Of a DNA stretch of 64,000 bases, positions 51,149 to 60,488 are shown one piece after another; the first letter of the stretch is position 1, and the number at the start of each line of letters is the position of its first letter. Source of the stretch: Methylocystis heyeri (GTDB lineage Bacteria > Pseudomonadota > Alphaproteobacteria > Rhizobiales > Beijerinckiaceae); NCBI RefSeq assembly GCF_004802635.2, contig NZ_CP046052.1:2108001-2172000 (forward strand). The letters run 5' to 3'. The translations under genes and the position numbers were made by a program. The notes beneath the pieces are model-generated. The model saw only the letters and a program-made list of their open reading frames with translations, had not been told where the DNA came from and did no database searches.

Positions 51149-51706
51149 ATGAAACGCGGTGTTATTTCTGTTGCATTCGCTTCCCTTTTCGCCTTTTCGG
51201 CCGGCGCTGCGCAGGCCTTTGAGCTCAAAAGCCCGGACCTCGCCGCGCAAAAGCCGATCGCGGAGAAGTTTGTGTACAATTCCTTCGGCTGCAAGGGCGA
51301 GAACGTCTCGCCGGCTCTGGAATGGACCGATCCGCCCGCGGGCGCCAAGAGCTTCGCCGTCCTCGTCCATGACCCCGACGCGCCGACCGGCGGCGCCGGC
51401 TTCTGGCATTGGCTTCTGGTCGACATTCCCGCCTCGACGCGCAGCCTCCCCGAGGGCGCCGGCTCGGCCGACGGCAAGAAACTGCCCGCCGGCGCGCGGC
51501 AGCTCGAAACCGATTTCGGCGAACCCGGCTACGGCGGCCCCTGCCCTCCGCCCGGCCATGGCGTCCATCATTACAACTTCACGGTCTACGCCCTGCCGGT
51601 CGAAAAGCTCGACCTTCCCGCCAACGCCAGAACTGCGCTGATCGGCTTCAGCATCAACAAGGCCGCGCTGGCGAAAGCGACCCTGACCGCGACCTACGGC
51701 CGCTGA
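51149..51706 (+). CDS. Secreted YbhB/YbcL (PEBP/RKIP) family protein
   Basis: From ATG 51149, preceded by AGGAGCAGAG, this encodes 185 residues. A signal peptide ends near AQA-FEL. The PEBP fold shows NVSPALEWTDPPAGAKSFAVLVHDPDAP, FWHWLLVDIP and the C-terminal GGPCPPPGHGVHHYNFTVYALPV. The bound ligand is unknown; some members bind phospholipids or act as inhibitors. It lies between the small membrane ORF and cbiB on the same strand. Confidence 0.92.
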   Translation: MKRGVISVAFASLFAFSAGAAQAFELKSPDLAAQKPIAEKFVYNSFGCKGENVSPALEWTDPPAGAKSFAVLVHDPDAPTGGAGFWHWLLVDIPASTRSLPEGAGSADGKKLPAGARQLETDFGEPGYGGPCPPPGHGVHHYNFTVYALPVEKLDLPANARTALIGFSINKAALAKATLTATYGR

Positions 51707-51722
51707 GAGCCCGGATTTAGAG

Positions 51723-52679
51723 TTGGCGACGGCGTTTTCGGCGCATTTCGGCCTCGCACTGGCCGCGCTCGCTGCTGAGGCGGCGCTCGGCTATCCCCCG
51801 GCGCTGTTCGCGCGGATCGGCCATCCCGTCGTCTGGATCGGCGCGGCCATCGAGAAGCTGGAGACGGGCCTCAATCGCGGCCCGCCCCTGCGCCGTCGGC
51901 TGTGCGGGGTCGTGACGACGGCGCTGCTGCTTTCGGGAAGCCTCGCTCTCGGCGCGGCGCTACAGGCTGCCCTGCTCGCGCTTCCCTTTGGTTTTGCCGC
52001 TCTGGCTCTGGTCTCCTGCAGCCTGCTGGCGCAGCGGAGCCTTTACGCTCACGTGGCGGAAGTGGCGCGAGGCCTCGAGGTTTCGCTCGAAGACGGCCGC
52101 GCGGCGGTGTCCAAAATCGTCGGCCGCGACGTTTCGCGGCTCGACGAGGCCGGCGTCTCCCGAGCCGCCATAGAGAGCCTCGCCGAGAATTTCTCGGACG
52201 GGATCGTCGCCCCGGTCCTGTGGATGGCGCTGCTCGGCCTGCCTGGCGCATTGGCCTATAAAGCCATCAACACCGCCGACAGCATGATCGGCCATCGCTC
52301 GGAACGCTACGTGGATTTCGGTTGGGCCTCGGCGCGGCTGGACGATCTTCTCAACCTCCCCGCTTCGCGGCTTTCGGCCCTGCTTTTGACCTTCGCGGCG
52401 GGACGCAGAGCCGGCGAGGCGCTGACGGCCGTGCGGCGCGACGCGCGCAAACACGCTTCGCCCAACGCGGGCTGGCCCGAAGCCGCCATGGCCGGCGCAC
52501 TCGGCCTGCGGCTCGGAGGCCCCCGCAAATACGGCGAACAGGAAGTGCTCGGCGCGACGCTCGGCGACGGGCGCGCCGCCGCCTGCGCAGACGACATTCA
52601 CGACGCCCTTGCGCTCTACCGCCGCGCCCTTGCGGGGCTTTGGGCGGCTGCCGCGGTCGGGGCCGCCGCGGGTTGGTGA
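51723..52679 (+). CDS. cbiB: Adenosylcobinamide-phosphate synthase
   Basis: This 318-residue membrane protein (CbiB, also called CobD) attaches aminopropanol or its phosphate to adenosylcobyric acid. Family blocks are GHPVVWIGAAIEKLE, LVSCSLLAQRSLYAHVAEVARGLE, IVGRDVSRLDEAGVSRAAIESLAENFSDGIVAPVLW, AYKAINTADSMIGHRSERY and HASPNAGWPEAAMAGAL. The frame begins at TTG 51723, 17 bp after the PEBP stop. It faces away from cobU-cbiD. Confidence 0.95.
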   Translation: MATAFSAHFGLALAALAAEAALGYPPALFARIGHPVVWIGAAIEKLETGLNRGPPLRRRLCGVVTTALLLSGSLALGAALQAALLALPFGFAALALVSCSLLAQRSLYAHVAEVARGLEVSLEDGRAAVSKIVGRDVSRLDEAGVSRAAIESLAENFSDGIVAPVLWMALLGLPGALAYKAINTADSMIGHRSERYVDFGWASARLDDLLNLPASRLSALLLTFAAGRRAGEALTAVRRDARKHASPNAGWPEAAMAGALGLRLGGPRKYGEQEVLGATLGDGRAAACADDIHDALALYRRALAGLWAAAAVGAAAGW

Positions 52680-52873
52680 AATCCCCTCGCATTCCGGCCA
52701 CGGCGATCCGCTCCGACCCGGTCTTTAACCGCGCCGAACGAAAAGGGAGAAAATCCTGAGATACGCAGGAAAGCAAAGTTAAGAAAAACGATTTGTTAAA
52801 TGAAATCAGTTCGATATTCCGGGTGATAGCTCGCGGCTGACAACGTCCGCCGCAAACAGGCAGGTAAATATCG

Positions 52874-54190
52874 ATGTCCATGTTCTTCCTTCGCGGCGTC
52901 GCCGCCGCGAGAGCGAAATTGCGCGCGTTTGGTTTGGAATCCTCCGGCGGCGTCCTCGTCACCTTCGCTTTGGCGATGATCCCCGTAATGCTGACGCTGG
53001 GCGTGGCCCTCGATTACGGGCGCGCCGCCAGGGCGAGATCCGCGCTCCAGGAGGCCGCGGATTCCGCGGCCATCGCGGCCGCCCGTTTGCCGAGCGGCAC
53101 TCAAACGGCAAGGCAGGCTGCGGCGCAAAACGTGGCGCTCTCCAACCTCGCCATCATGGGTCTTCGCGTCACGCCGACCGTCACGGAAACAGAGTCCGCG
53201 GGGAATTATCAGGTCACGATAACGGGCGCGATGCCGACGACCTTCATGCAACTCGTCCGGATCAGCTCGGTGCCTGTCTCGGCGACCTCGACCGCGACCA
53301 ACAACGGCCCGGGGATCACCTCGACGCAGACCACCACCACGCCGGCCAACGTCTGCATCCTGGCGGTGGGAGCGACACGGCCCCAGGCCTTCCTCGCCAA
53401 CAGCGGCGCGACCATCAACGCCCCGACCTGCGAGGTGGACGTCGCCTCGACTGCGACTCCCGCCGCCATTCTCAACAGCGGCGCCTCCTTCACGCTGAGC
53501 AGCATGTGCATCGCGGGAACCAACATCATCAACAACGGCGCGACTTTCACCAACGGGGCCTCGGTCCTCAAGCTGGGATGCAATAGCGCGCAGGATCCTT
53601 TCGCCGCGCAGATGCCGTCGGTCAATGTCGGTCCCTGCACCGTGTCCAATCAGAATTACAGCGGCTCGGTCACTTTGCAGCCGGGCGTCTACTGCGGCGG
53701 CTTCAACTTCAACGGTTCGGGAACGATCACGCTTTCGCCGGGTCTCTATATATTCAAGAACGTCTCCTGGAACCTCAACAGCGGCTGGACCATGACAGGC
53801 TCAGGCGTCACTTTCTATTTCGCCGACTCGTCATATCTGCAATTCAACGGAACCGCGGGAGTGGTCCTCTCCGCGCCGACGACGGGAACCTACGCCAATA
53901 TCCTGATGTTCGAGGCTCCGGGATTGGCGACCTCCGCCTTCACGATCAACGGAGCCGCGACCTCGGCGGATTGCCTCACCGGCCTGATCCACCTCCCCAG
54001 CCGCGACATCACGTTCAACAGCGGCGCGAACGTCAATTCCGCTTCGATCACAATGGTGACGAATACGTTGATCATGGACGGGGTGACCTGGAACCTGAAG
54101 CCGTCCGCCTTCAACCTCCCCTCGGCTTCCTCGACCGTGACGACGACCACGAGCGTCAGTATTCCCTCGCCCTCGCATCTGATCCGCTGA
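52874..54190 (+). CDS. TadG-like surface protein with beta-helix-type repeat region
   Basis: This 438-residue protein has the N-terminal TadE/TadG pattern: SGGVLVTFALAMIPVMLTLGVALDYGRAARARSALQEAADSAAIAAAR (about 25-75), one membrane helix followed by an amphipathic segment. From about residue 160 it is rich in Asn, Ser, Thr and Gly with repeating short strands (NSGATINAPTCEVDV, NSGASFTLSSMC, NNGATFTNGASVLKLGC), suggesting a right-handed beta-helix. It has no tad cluster around it. A surface or adhesin role is likely. ATG 52880 is an alternative start. Confidence 0.75.
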   Translation: MSMFFLRGVAAARAKLRAFGLESSGGVLVTFALAMIPVMLTLGVALDYGRAARARSALQEAADSAAIAAARLPSGTQTARQAAAQNVALSNLAIMGLRVTPTVTETESAGNYQVTITGAMPTTFMQLVRISSVPVSATSTATNNGPGITSTQTTTTPANVCILAVGATRPQAFLANSGATINAPTCEVDVASTATPAAILNSGASFTLSSMCIAGTNIINNGATFTNGASVLKLGCNSAQDPFAAQMPSVNVGPCTVSNQNYSGSVTLQPGVYCGGFNFNGSGTITLSPGLYIFKNVSWNLNSGWTMTGSGVTFYFADSSYLQFNGTAGVVLSAPTTGTYANILMFEAPGLATSAFTINGAATSADCLTGLIHLPSRDITFNSGANVNSASITMVTNTLIMDGVTWNLKPSAFNLPSASSTVTTTTSVSIPSPSHLIR

Positions 54191-54489
54191 GTCTCATCCA
54201 CCGGCTTTCCTGGCGGCGCGGCCGGCATCTCGGCTGCGCCGCCGCCTTTTATGGGACAGCCGGTTCGATTTTCCCGCGGCGAGTGCCAAATCGAACCGAC
54301 GATCGCTCGATACGGCCGACATGGAAATGCCGCTTGCCTCCCGGCGCCAAAACGCGTTTGATCGGCGCAAGCATCGGGACACGCTTAATAATTTCTTCGC
54401 GGGTCCTGCTTAAATTTCTTGATTATATAGCTGGTTTGCGTGGGGTCGGGAGCTTCGCCGAGAAGCGCGCTTCCCTGTCAGGAGTGGTA

Positions 54490-55968
54490 ATGTCGGAGTT
54501 CGTAGCGCGTGAGCCGGCTCAGCTCTATCCCCATATATTCGGGGCTCATTCCGATTCCACGGCGCTCAAAGACATATTAACTGAATATTTTATCGGCAGC
54601 CCCACTCTCAGAAACGTCGAACGCCAATTGGCGCAGCGTCATGATCTGATAGACTCCCTTTTGACGGCGCATAGGGTTCACCGGCACAACTTTGACGAAA
54701 TGGCGTATCTCTGCAGCACGCTCAGCAGAGGAAGCAGACCCGTCAGGGTCGACTGTTTCTATCGCAACTATGCATTTTTATTGACGGTTTTTTCTCCCTC
54801 AAACTTTGCGAGAATGGCGAACGGAGAAGTTCCACTATTCGAACATAGCCATGGCGATCATGTTTACAGAATAGTTCTGGCGCTGGCGCCTTCCGCCAGG
54901 CACGAAGGCGAAATCGCACTGCTGTTCAAGCGCGACAACGACCCCCTATATCTCGTCTCGTTCAATATAGTTCCCGGCCATGCCCTCGGCTTACAAGCGG
55001 AGAGGGCCATTTTGCTGTCGCGAATGCAGGGCATGAAAGGAATGTTCCCGCAGATCCGGCAGGCGACCAAGGACTTCAAGGAAGTCTCGCCGCAGGCGGC
55101 GCTCGTCGCCGCCCTCGACGGCTTCGCTCAATCTCTGGGACTGGAGCACATCGCGGGAGCGTCGGCGACCAATCTCTTTTGCTACCGCGAGGAACGCAGC
55201 GAATCCTTGCACCACGGTTACGATCGGTTTTTTGCGTCTCTCGGGGCCCGCGGCCCTGTCGACGGTTTCTTCCATCTCGACGCGCCGATACCCCAGAAAC
55301 GGCTGAATCTCGTGAAGCAGGGCCATCGGCTCCGCACGAAAGCCAAGCACAAGCTCAAACACGGCATTGCGGAGGCGGTCCGGGCCTCGGTTCAGGCGAC
55401 CCTGCGCATGGAAGACGCGGCGGCGATGCAGGAAAGAGCGGCGCAGATCATGTTCTTCGATCTGCTGCTTTCCAACGGGCGGCTGGCGGAGGAGCTCGCG
55501 TCCAGGGAGCGGCAGGCGGAGGAATTGTCGTTCCAAAAAAGGCTGGCGGACGAGGAATTGTTGCAGAGCCGCAACCGTCTGGCCGAGGAGCAGCGCCGAT
55601 TTGCCGAATGCAACGGCGACCTTGCGCAAAAGCTTCGCCGCTTCGAGGAAGAAAACCAGAACCTCAGGGCGACCGCAAATCTGCTCGAAGCCGATCTCGA
55701 CAAGATGCGGGCCAGACCATCGGGTTTTCGAAAAATAATCGCCGACTGCAACATCCCTCTGCTGAAGCATATTGGAGAAAAAGCGGAGATCAATCGACTG
55801 ATCCAGGCAGGCTTCGACGATGATTTCTACCTGCGACACTATCCGGACGTGAAAGCGGCCGGAGACCTTCCGGCCCGGCACTATGTGCGTCACGGCCGCC
55901 GCGAAGGACGGATCGCGCGTTTCAGTCCGCGCGGCCAGAACGCCTGGAGCGCATTCTGCGAGGTTTGA
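54490..55968 (+). CDS. DUF535 (VirK/YbjX) protein with coiled coil and C-terminal YPDV-type domain
   Basis: ATG 54490 follows CAGGAGTGG; 492 residues. Residues 1-290 fit DUF535: EIALLFKRDNDPLYLVSFNIVPG, LLSRMQGMKGMFPQIRQATKDFKEVSP and YDRFFASLGARGPVDGFFHLDAPIPQKRL. Residues 300-405 are a long Glu/Arg/Leu coiled coil (ELASRERQAEELSFQKRLADEELL). Residues 440-480 read FDDDFYLRHYPDVKAAGDLPARHYVRHGRREGR, a short module often attached to glycosyltransferases and surface proteins in proteobacteria. The arrangement is new to me. Function is unknown. The DUF535 fold is linked elsewhere to outer-membrane or virulence traits. Confidence 0.7.
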   Translation: MSEFVAREPAQLYPHIFGAHSDSTALKDILTEYFIGSPTLRNVERQLAQRHDLIDSLLTAHRVHRHNFDEMAYLCSTLSRGSRPVRVDCFYRNYAFLLTVFSPSNFARMANGEVPLFEHSHGDHVYRIVLALAPSARHEGEIALLFKRDNDPLYLVSFNIVPGHALGLQAERAILLSRMQGMKGMFPQIRQATKDFKEVSPQAALVAALDGFAQSLGLEHIAGASATNLFCYREERSESLHHGYDRFFASLGARGPVDGFFHLDAPIPQKRLNLVKQGHRLRTKAKHKLKHGIAEAVRASVQATLRMEDAAAMQERAAQIMFFDLLLSNGRLAEELASRERQAEELSFQKRLADEELLQSRNRLAEEQRRFAECNGDLAQKLRRFEEENQNLRATANLLEADLDKMRARPSGFRKIIADCNIPLLKHIGEKAEINRLIQAGFDDDFYLRHYPDVKAAGDLPARHYVRHGRREGRIARFSPRGQNAWSAFCEV

Positions 55969-56172
55969 CCGGTTGCGGCTCTTTTTGAGCTGAACCGCTC
56001 CCGGAAACCCTCCGCTGCTCGCCCCTGCCGGGCAAAGAGCCGACCGGCCGGCTTTCACGCCGCGCTCCCGGCGGCTTGACACCTTCGCTCCGGCGCTACA
56101 TTGCTTCGGCCAATCCCGCGCGTCTCGCGCTTTTTCTGCAGCTTGCGAACCAGAGACCTTCCGGCGACTGCA

Positions 56173-57153
56173 ATGGATAAAGACCAGGAAATGAACATCC
56201 AGCCGACGAAGCCGCCGCTCAAGATCCTGCTTTGCTCGCCCCGCGGCTTTTGCGCGGGCGTGGTGCGCGCCATCGACGCGGTCGAACGGGCTCTCGCCAA
56301 ATATGGCGCGCCGGTCTTCGTTCGCCACGAAATCGTCCACAACCGCTATGTGGTCGAGGCGCTCAAGGCCAAGGGGGCGGTTTTCGTCGAGGAGCTCGAG
56401 GAAATCCCAGATACCGAAGCGCCCGTGATCTTTTCGGCTCATGGCGTGGCGAAGTCCGTGTCCGCCGCCGCCGCCGAGCGCACGCTGCTCGCCATAGACG
56501 CGACTTGTCCTCTCGTGACCAAGGTGCACCGCGAGGCGGAAATCCATCACAAGCGCGGCAGGCGGGTCCTGCTCGTCGGCCATGCGGGCCATCCCGAGGT
56601 CGTCGGCACGATGGGCCAGCTTCCCGAAGGCGCGGTGGTTCTGGTCGAGTCGGTCGAGGACGTCGCAAAACTCCAACTCGAAGACGAGAGCAACCTCTCC
56701 TATGTCACCCAGACGACGCTCTCGCTCGATGATTCGCGTGAGGTGATCGAGGCGCTGACCGCGCGTTTCCCCTCCATCGTCGGCCCGCACAAGGAGGATA
56801 TCTGCTACGCGACGACCAATCGCCAGGCCGCCGTGCGGCTGGTCGCGCCCAAAGTGGACGCGATGATCGTGGTGGGTTCGCCGAACTCCTCCAATTCGCA
56901 GAGGCTGCGCGAGGTCGCGGAACGCTCCGGGGCGCCGGCGCAGCTGGTGCAGGGCCGCAGCGAGATCGACTGGGAGATATTCCACAAGATCGGAGCGCTC
57001 GGCATCACCGCGGGGGCTTCGGCGCCGGAGGTGCTGGTGGAGGAGATCATGGACGCCTTCGCCGAGCGCTACGAGATCAGCGTCGAGACGGTCTCCGCAG
57101 CCGACGAGAACGTGTCCTTTCCCTTGCCGCGAGAACTCCGGGCGATCGCGTAG
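56173..57153 (+). CDS. ispH: 4-hydroxy-3-methylbut-2-enyl diphosphate reductase
   Basis: IspH (LytB) makes IPP and DMAPP at the end of the non-mevalonate isoprenoid pathway. In 326 residues the three Fe-S cysteines are visible in SPRGFCAGV (Cys27), IDATCPLV and [11 protein letters not shown]; other blocks are [34 protein letters not shown] and [13 protein letters not shown] with GASAPE near the end. The start may instead be the ATG at 56191, which has AGGA just before it. Its stop codon lies at the edge of repeat A. Confidence 0.97.
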   Translation: MDKDQEMNIQPTKPPLKILLCSPRGFCAGVVRAIDAVERALAKYGAPVFVRHEIVHNRYVVEALKAKGAVFVEELEEIPDTEAPVIFSAHGVAKSVSAAAAERTLLAIDATCPLVTKVHREAEIHHKRGRRVLLVGHAGHPEVVGTMGQLPEGAVVLVESVEDVAKLQLEDESNLSYVTQTTLSLDDSREVIEALTARFPSIVGPHKEDICYATTNRQAAVRLVAPKVDAMIVVGSPNSSNSQRLREVAERSGAPAQLVQGRSEIDWEIFHKIGALGITAGASAPEVLVEEIMDAFAERYEISVETVSAADENVSFPLPRELRAIA

Positions 57154-57206
57154 AGCATTTTCAGCTCGGGTGGAAACGCCTGACGACCAGGAAGATGCGA
57201 TAAATC
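57151..57206. repeat. Dispersed repeat family A, copy 2
   Basis: It begins with the ispH stop (TAGAGCATTTTCA), has GGAAACGCCTGACGAC and ATGCGATAAATCT, and aligns with 6914-6975. Confidence 0.8.
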
Positions 57207-57332
57207 TGGAACCTGGACCGTTTTCCGACCGGATGGCGGGCTAATCGCGCCGGCCTCCCGGCGCGAACCGCGGACGGCGGAGCCGGTTCGTTTACCATGG
57301 CCGGCTTCGCCGGCCGCAAAACGGCGGGGGCC

Positions 57333-58301
57333 ATGGCCGTATATACGCAAGTCGACGATGAGGAGCTGAGCGCCTTCCTCGCCACCTATGATTTAGGCGA
57401 ACTCTTGTCCTGCAAGGGCATAGCCGAAGGAGTCGAGAACTCGAATTTCTACCTCCACGCCGGCGCAGGCAGCTTCATCCTCACGCTTTACGAAAAACGC
57501 GTGGCCGAGGCCGACCTGCCCTTCTTTCTGGGGCTCATGGAGCATCTTGCGGCGGCCGGACTCGTTTGTCCCCAGCCGGTGCGCAACCGCGCGGGTTCGG
57601 CGCTGGGCCGGCTCGCGGGGCGCCCGGCGGCCATAGTCACTTTTCTCGACGGGCTCGCAGTCAATCATCCGGAAGAAGCCCATTGCGCCGCGCTGGGCGA
57701 GAAGCTGGCGCAACTGCATCTCGGCGGGGGCGGTTTTACGCTTCGCCGGCCGAACGCCCTTTCGGTGAGCGGCTGGCGTCCCCTGTTCCAGCCTTATAGC
57801 GAAAGGGCGGACGAGGTTGCGCCGGGATTGCGCGCGCTGATTTCGGACGAGCTCGACCGTCTCGAAGAATCATGGCCGAAGAATCTGCCCTCCGGCGTCA
57901 TCCATGCCGATCTCTTTCCTGACAATGTGCTGTTTCTGGGCGAGCGGGTGTCGGGCCTGATCGATTTCTATTTCGCCTGCAACGACGCTTTCGCCTATGA
58001 TCTCGCCGTCTGCCTGAACGCGTGGTGTTTCGATTCCTCCTGGACCTACAATCCCGCCAAGGGCCGGGCGATGTTCGAGGCCTATCGGCGCGTGAGGCCG
58101 CTCGACCCCACGGAATGGGCCGCCTTTCCGCTGCTCGCGCGCGGCGCCGCCATGCGCTTCCTGCTCACACGCTTCGTCGACGCGCTGAATGTTCCCCCCG
58201 GCGCCCTCGTTCGCCCCAAGGACCCGCGCGAATATATCGCCAAGCTCGCCTTTCACCAGAAAGTCGCCGATGCGCGCGACTACGGCTTTACCTCGCCATG
58301 A
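57333..58301 (+). CDS. thrB: Homoserine kinase (ThrB, phosphotransferase-fold type)
   Basis: From ATG 57333 ([16 protein letters not shown]) the 322-residue enzyme belongs to the aminoglycoside-phosphotransferase-like homoserine kinases of proteobacteria, distinct from the GHMP type. It shows [25 protein letters not shown], catalytic [13 protein letters not shown] and [11 protein letters not shown], with a C-terminal [12 protein letters not shown]. It makes O-phosphohomoserine for threonine. The stop overlaps rnhA by 4 bp (ATGA). Confidence 0.95.
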   Translation: MAVYTQVDDEELSAFLATYDLGELLSCKGIAEGVENSNFYLHAGAGSFILTLYEKRVAEADLPFFLGLMEHLAAAGLVCPQPVRNRAGSALGRLAGRPAAIVTFLDGLAVNHPEEAHCAALGEKLAQLHLGGGGFTLRRPNALSVSGWRPLFQPYSERADEVAPGLRALISDELDRLEESWPKNLPSGVIHADLFPDNVLFLGERVSGLIDFYFACNDAFAYDLAVCLNAWCFDSSWTYNPAKGRAMFEAYRRVRPLDPTEWAAFPLLARGAAMRFLLTRFVDALNVPPGALVRPKDPREYIAKLAFHQKVADARDYGFTSP

Positions 58302-58741
58302 CCCGCAGGGTGAGCATCTGGACCGACGGCGCCTGCTCGGGCAATCCGGGACCGGGCGGTTACGGCGCGATACTGCAATTCAATGGGCGCGAAAAGGAGA
58401 TCAGCGGCGGCGAGGCGCAGACCACCAACAACCGCATGGAACTGATGGCGGCCATCGTCGCGCTGGAAACCCTGACCCGGCCTTGCGCGGTCGATCTGCA
58501 CACGGATTCGCAATATGTGCGCAATGGCGTCACCCAATGGTTGCGCGCATGGAAGGCCCGCGGCTGGAAGACCGCCGACAACAAGCCGGTAAAGAACGTC
58601 GAACTCTGGCGTCGGCTGGAGGACGCGGGAGCGCGTCACGATGTCGCGTGGCACTGGGTCAGGGGCCACGCCGGCGACGAAATGAACGAGCGCGCAGACG
58701 CGCTGGCGCGGGCAGGAATGGCTCCTTTCCTGGCGAAATAA
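58298..58741 (+). CDS. rnhA: Ribonuclease HI
   Basis: This 147-residue enzyme cleaves RNA in RNA-DNA hybrids. The four catalytic acids appear in [39 protein letters not shown] and ERADALAR, with the His in [11 protein letters not shown]. The ATG overlaps the thrB stop, a common ispH-thrB-rnhA order in Rhizobiales. Confidence 0.97.
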   Translation: MTRRVSIWTDGACSGNPGPGGYGAILQFNGREKEISGGEAQTTNNRMELMAAIVALETLTRPCAVDLHTDSQYVRNGVTQWLRAWKARGWKTADNKPVKNVELWRRLEDAGARHDVAWHWVRGHAGDEMNERADALARAGMAPFLAK

Positions 58742-58901
58742 CGATTTAGACCCATGCGCGAACCCGATTAATGCGCGTAAAACTTTCAGCGCGCGATTAA
58801 CCGCCGCCAGACGCACATATGTTGTCATCTCCGCGATAAATAAGACAAACTGGGCGAGCAAGTGAGTGAATCTTGCGCTCGCCCAAGCGGGAGTGAAAAA
58901 T

Positions 58902-59258
58902 ATGGACACAGTCGAACTTCGCGCTCTCCAACGGACTGTGACCGAATTGTTGGACCTCAAGGCGATTTTCCTTTCCCGCTTTGAAGATGCGGTCATCTCG
59001 GCGCTTCCCCCGGATATCCGGTCCCTGGTCGAAGCCGCCATCGAACGAGAGGCGGAATCCGAATATAAATCCCGGGTCCTGAGGGCCATTCGGCGACACG
59101 CCTTCCCTTCGAGGGTCAGCATTCTGCAGGATAACTCCTGCCACTGGATTCATGAGGTCGTCGACGACGCGGTTAACGCGGCCAAATATGAAGTGATCGA
59201 GATCGTAAAAGGAACCAAAGCCGAAAATCGAGCCCCCGCGCACGAAGAGGCGGCGTAA
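58902..59258 (+). CDS. Small conserved-looking cytoplasmic protein of unknown function
   Basis: From ATG 58902, preceded by GGGAGTG, this encodes 118 residues, mostly helical and acidic: ELRALQRTVTELLDLKAIFLSRFEDAVI, ESEYKSRVLRAIRRHAFPSRVSILQDNSCHWIHEVVDDAVN. No signal peptide or membrane segment. No family recognised. It stands alone after rnhA. Confidence 0.55.
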   Translation: MDTVELRALQRTVTELLDLKAIFLSRFEDAVISALPPDIRSLVEAAIEREAESEYKSRVLRAIRRHAFPSRVSILQDNSCHWIHEVVDDAVNAAKYEVIEIVKGTKAENRAPAHEEAA

Positions 59259-59359
59259 AGCCGCCTCCAAAAACCCGGTCTTCCTTTTCAGGGCCCGCCG
59301 CATCGCCGCGAGTTGATGGGTTTTTGTCGCTTTGCCGAATTCGAAACGAGGGCGCCGCG

Positions 59360-59806
59360 CTACGCCATTCCGGGGTCCGGCCGGGCTTCATGCGCGGGCG
59401 CAATTCCCAATCGCTCGTCGAGCATGGGAAGAAGACTTTTAATTCTCGCTGCGTCCTCGGGGCCGAGCAAGATTTCCGCTCTGGAAACGATCCGGCTCAC
59501 GAGGGCCATGATCTGGCGTTCATCGAGGCCGAGATTCGCCAGCCTTCCCGCGAGAATATTGGTGTCGGCCCGGCCGCGCCCCATGAAGCTCGTCATTCCT
59601 TCGATGGCGACGGTGACGCCGCCGTCGCCGTGCGCGGCAGCGGCTTCGATCGCTTCTTGCGCTTTGGGCGTCTTGTCGATGAACTCCGCTACGCGGCCCT
59701 GCGGCGCTTCGTTACGCAGGAAGAGCAGAACATGCCCGATCGCGGCCTTCGCGATCGACGGATCGAGGCCGGTGGCGTCCATTACGTCCGTGGTCAGCTT
59801 TTCCAT
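59360..59806 (-). CDS. Small helical protein of unknown function (DUF2267/DUF2780-like pattern)
   Basis: From ATG 59806 this encodes 148 residues: MEKLTTDVMDATGLDPSIAKAAIGHVLLFLRNEAP, then EFIDKTPKAQEAI, a Gly-rich HGDGGVTVAIEGMTSFMGRGRA and a C-terminal helix bundle. The layout of N-terminal helix pair, FL-x-EAP and Gly-rich middle recalls DUF2780 and DUF2267 proteins, but a profile search would be needed. A TTG at 59839 is a possible earlier start. Confidence 0.55.
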   Translation of the reverse strand: MEKLTTDVMDATGLDPSIAKAAIGHVLLFLRNEAPQGRVAEFIDKTPKAQEAIEAAAAHGDGGVTVAIEGMTSFMGRGRADTNILAGRLANLGLDERQIMALVSRIVSRAEILLGPEDAARIKSLLPMLDERLGIAPAHEARPDPGMA

Positions 59807-60010
59807 GACTTGATTCCACTGCGAGATTGAAACCGGCAAATGTCGCGTCGAGATCGCGTTTCAAGCGGCGCAAGGGAGAATTCGTTCATGAGGGCGCAGC
59901 GCCCCCGCAGGACATCAATTTGTGCGCGAGCGACGGATCGTGCGGCGCCGCAAAACAGTTTACGAAAATCGATGCGAGAAAGGACGTCCACCCCAAACGG
60001 AGCTGTAATC

Positions 60011-60316
60011 ATGACCGACCTCGAGGCGATTCTCCTGGTCGGCGCGCCAGAGTGTTTTCGAGCGAAGTGGATACCGGTTCGCGTGAAGAAAACACGATTA
60101 AACAAAACTCTATCCACCCTGATCGCCTTCACGATAGCGCCGTCGACGATCATCTATCTCATTGCATTCATGGTTCTCGTTCCCGTGCTGGGCGCGCTGC
60201 TTTTCGCGGCAGGCGGATTCCTCCTCGACGCCGCGCTATCGATCTGCGATCGAAGACGCGCGCGCCGGTCAGTACAGACCACACTCGACGAAATCGGGGA
60301 AACGGAATCCAATTGA
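60011..60316 (+). CDS. Small membrane protein partly encoded by repeat B
   Basis: ATG 60011; 101 residues. The N-terminal part ECFRAKWIPVRVKKTRLNKT is the translation of repeat B (60050-60108). Behind it are two hydrophobic helices (LIAFTIAPSTIIYLIAFMVL and VLGALLFAAGGFLLDAAL) and a basic tail. The repeat has either been captured as coding sequence or the true start lies further on at an unknown site. No family recognised. Confidence 0.45.
   Translation: MTDLEAILLVGAPECFRAKWIPVRVKKTRLNKTLSTLIAFTIAPSTIIYLIAFMVLVPVLGALLFAAGGFLLDAALSICDRRRARRSVQTTLDEIGETESN
60050..60108. repeat. Dispersed repeat family B, copy 2
   Basis: GAGTGTTTTCGAGCGAAGTGG...GTTCGCGTGAAGAAAACACGATTAAACAA matches 21477-21540 with inner palindrome GGATACCGGTTCG replacing CGGCCGCCG. 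This family is common in Rhizobiales. It lies inside the frame of 60011-60316. Confidence 0.8.
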
Positions 60317-60488
60317 CGCGTTGCGGGCGCCGAGCGCCGGCGCCTCGGGCAAGAGGACGGATTTTTCACTGGAAGGACTCGCAAAAGCCGCGCTTACGCC
60401 GCCTCGTTCGTGCAAGCTGAAGGCAATATTCGAGTCGCGCCCTGAATCGCCTCGTCGCGCACGCAAAAGGGCAAAAAGGACTTGGGCC

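Noticed and set aside
52679-52873. CtrA site (TTAA-N7-TTAA) before the TadG-like gene
   Set aside because: The two TTAA blocks there are 13 bases apart, so they do not fit the motif.
54991-56985. 664-residue minus-strand open frame across the DUF535 and ispH genes
   Set aside because: It spans two real plus-strand genes and their spacer, and has no recognisable domain.
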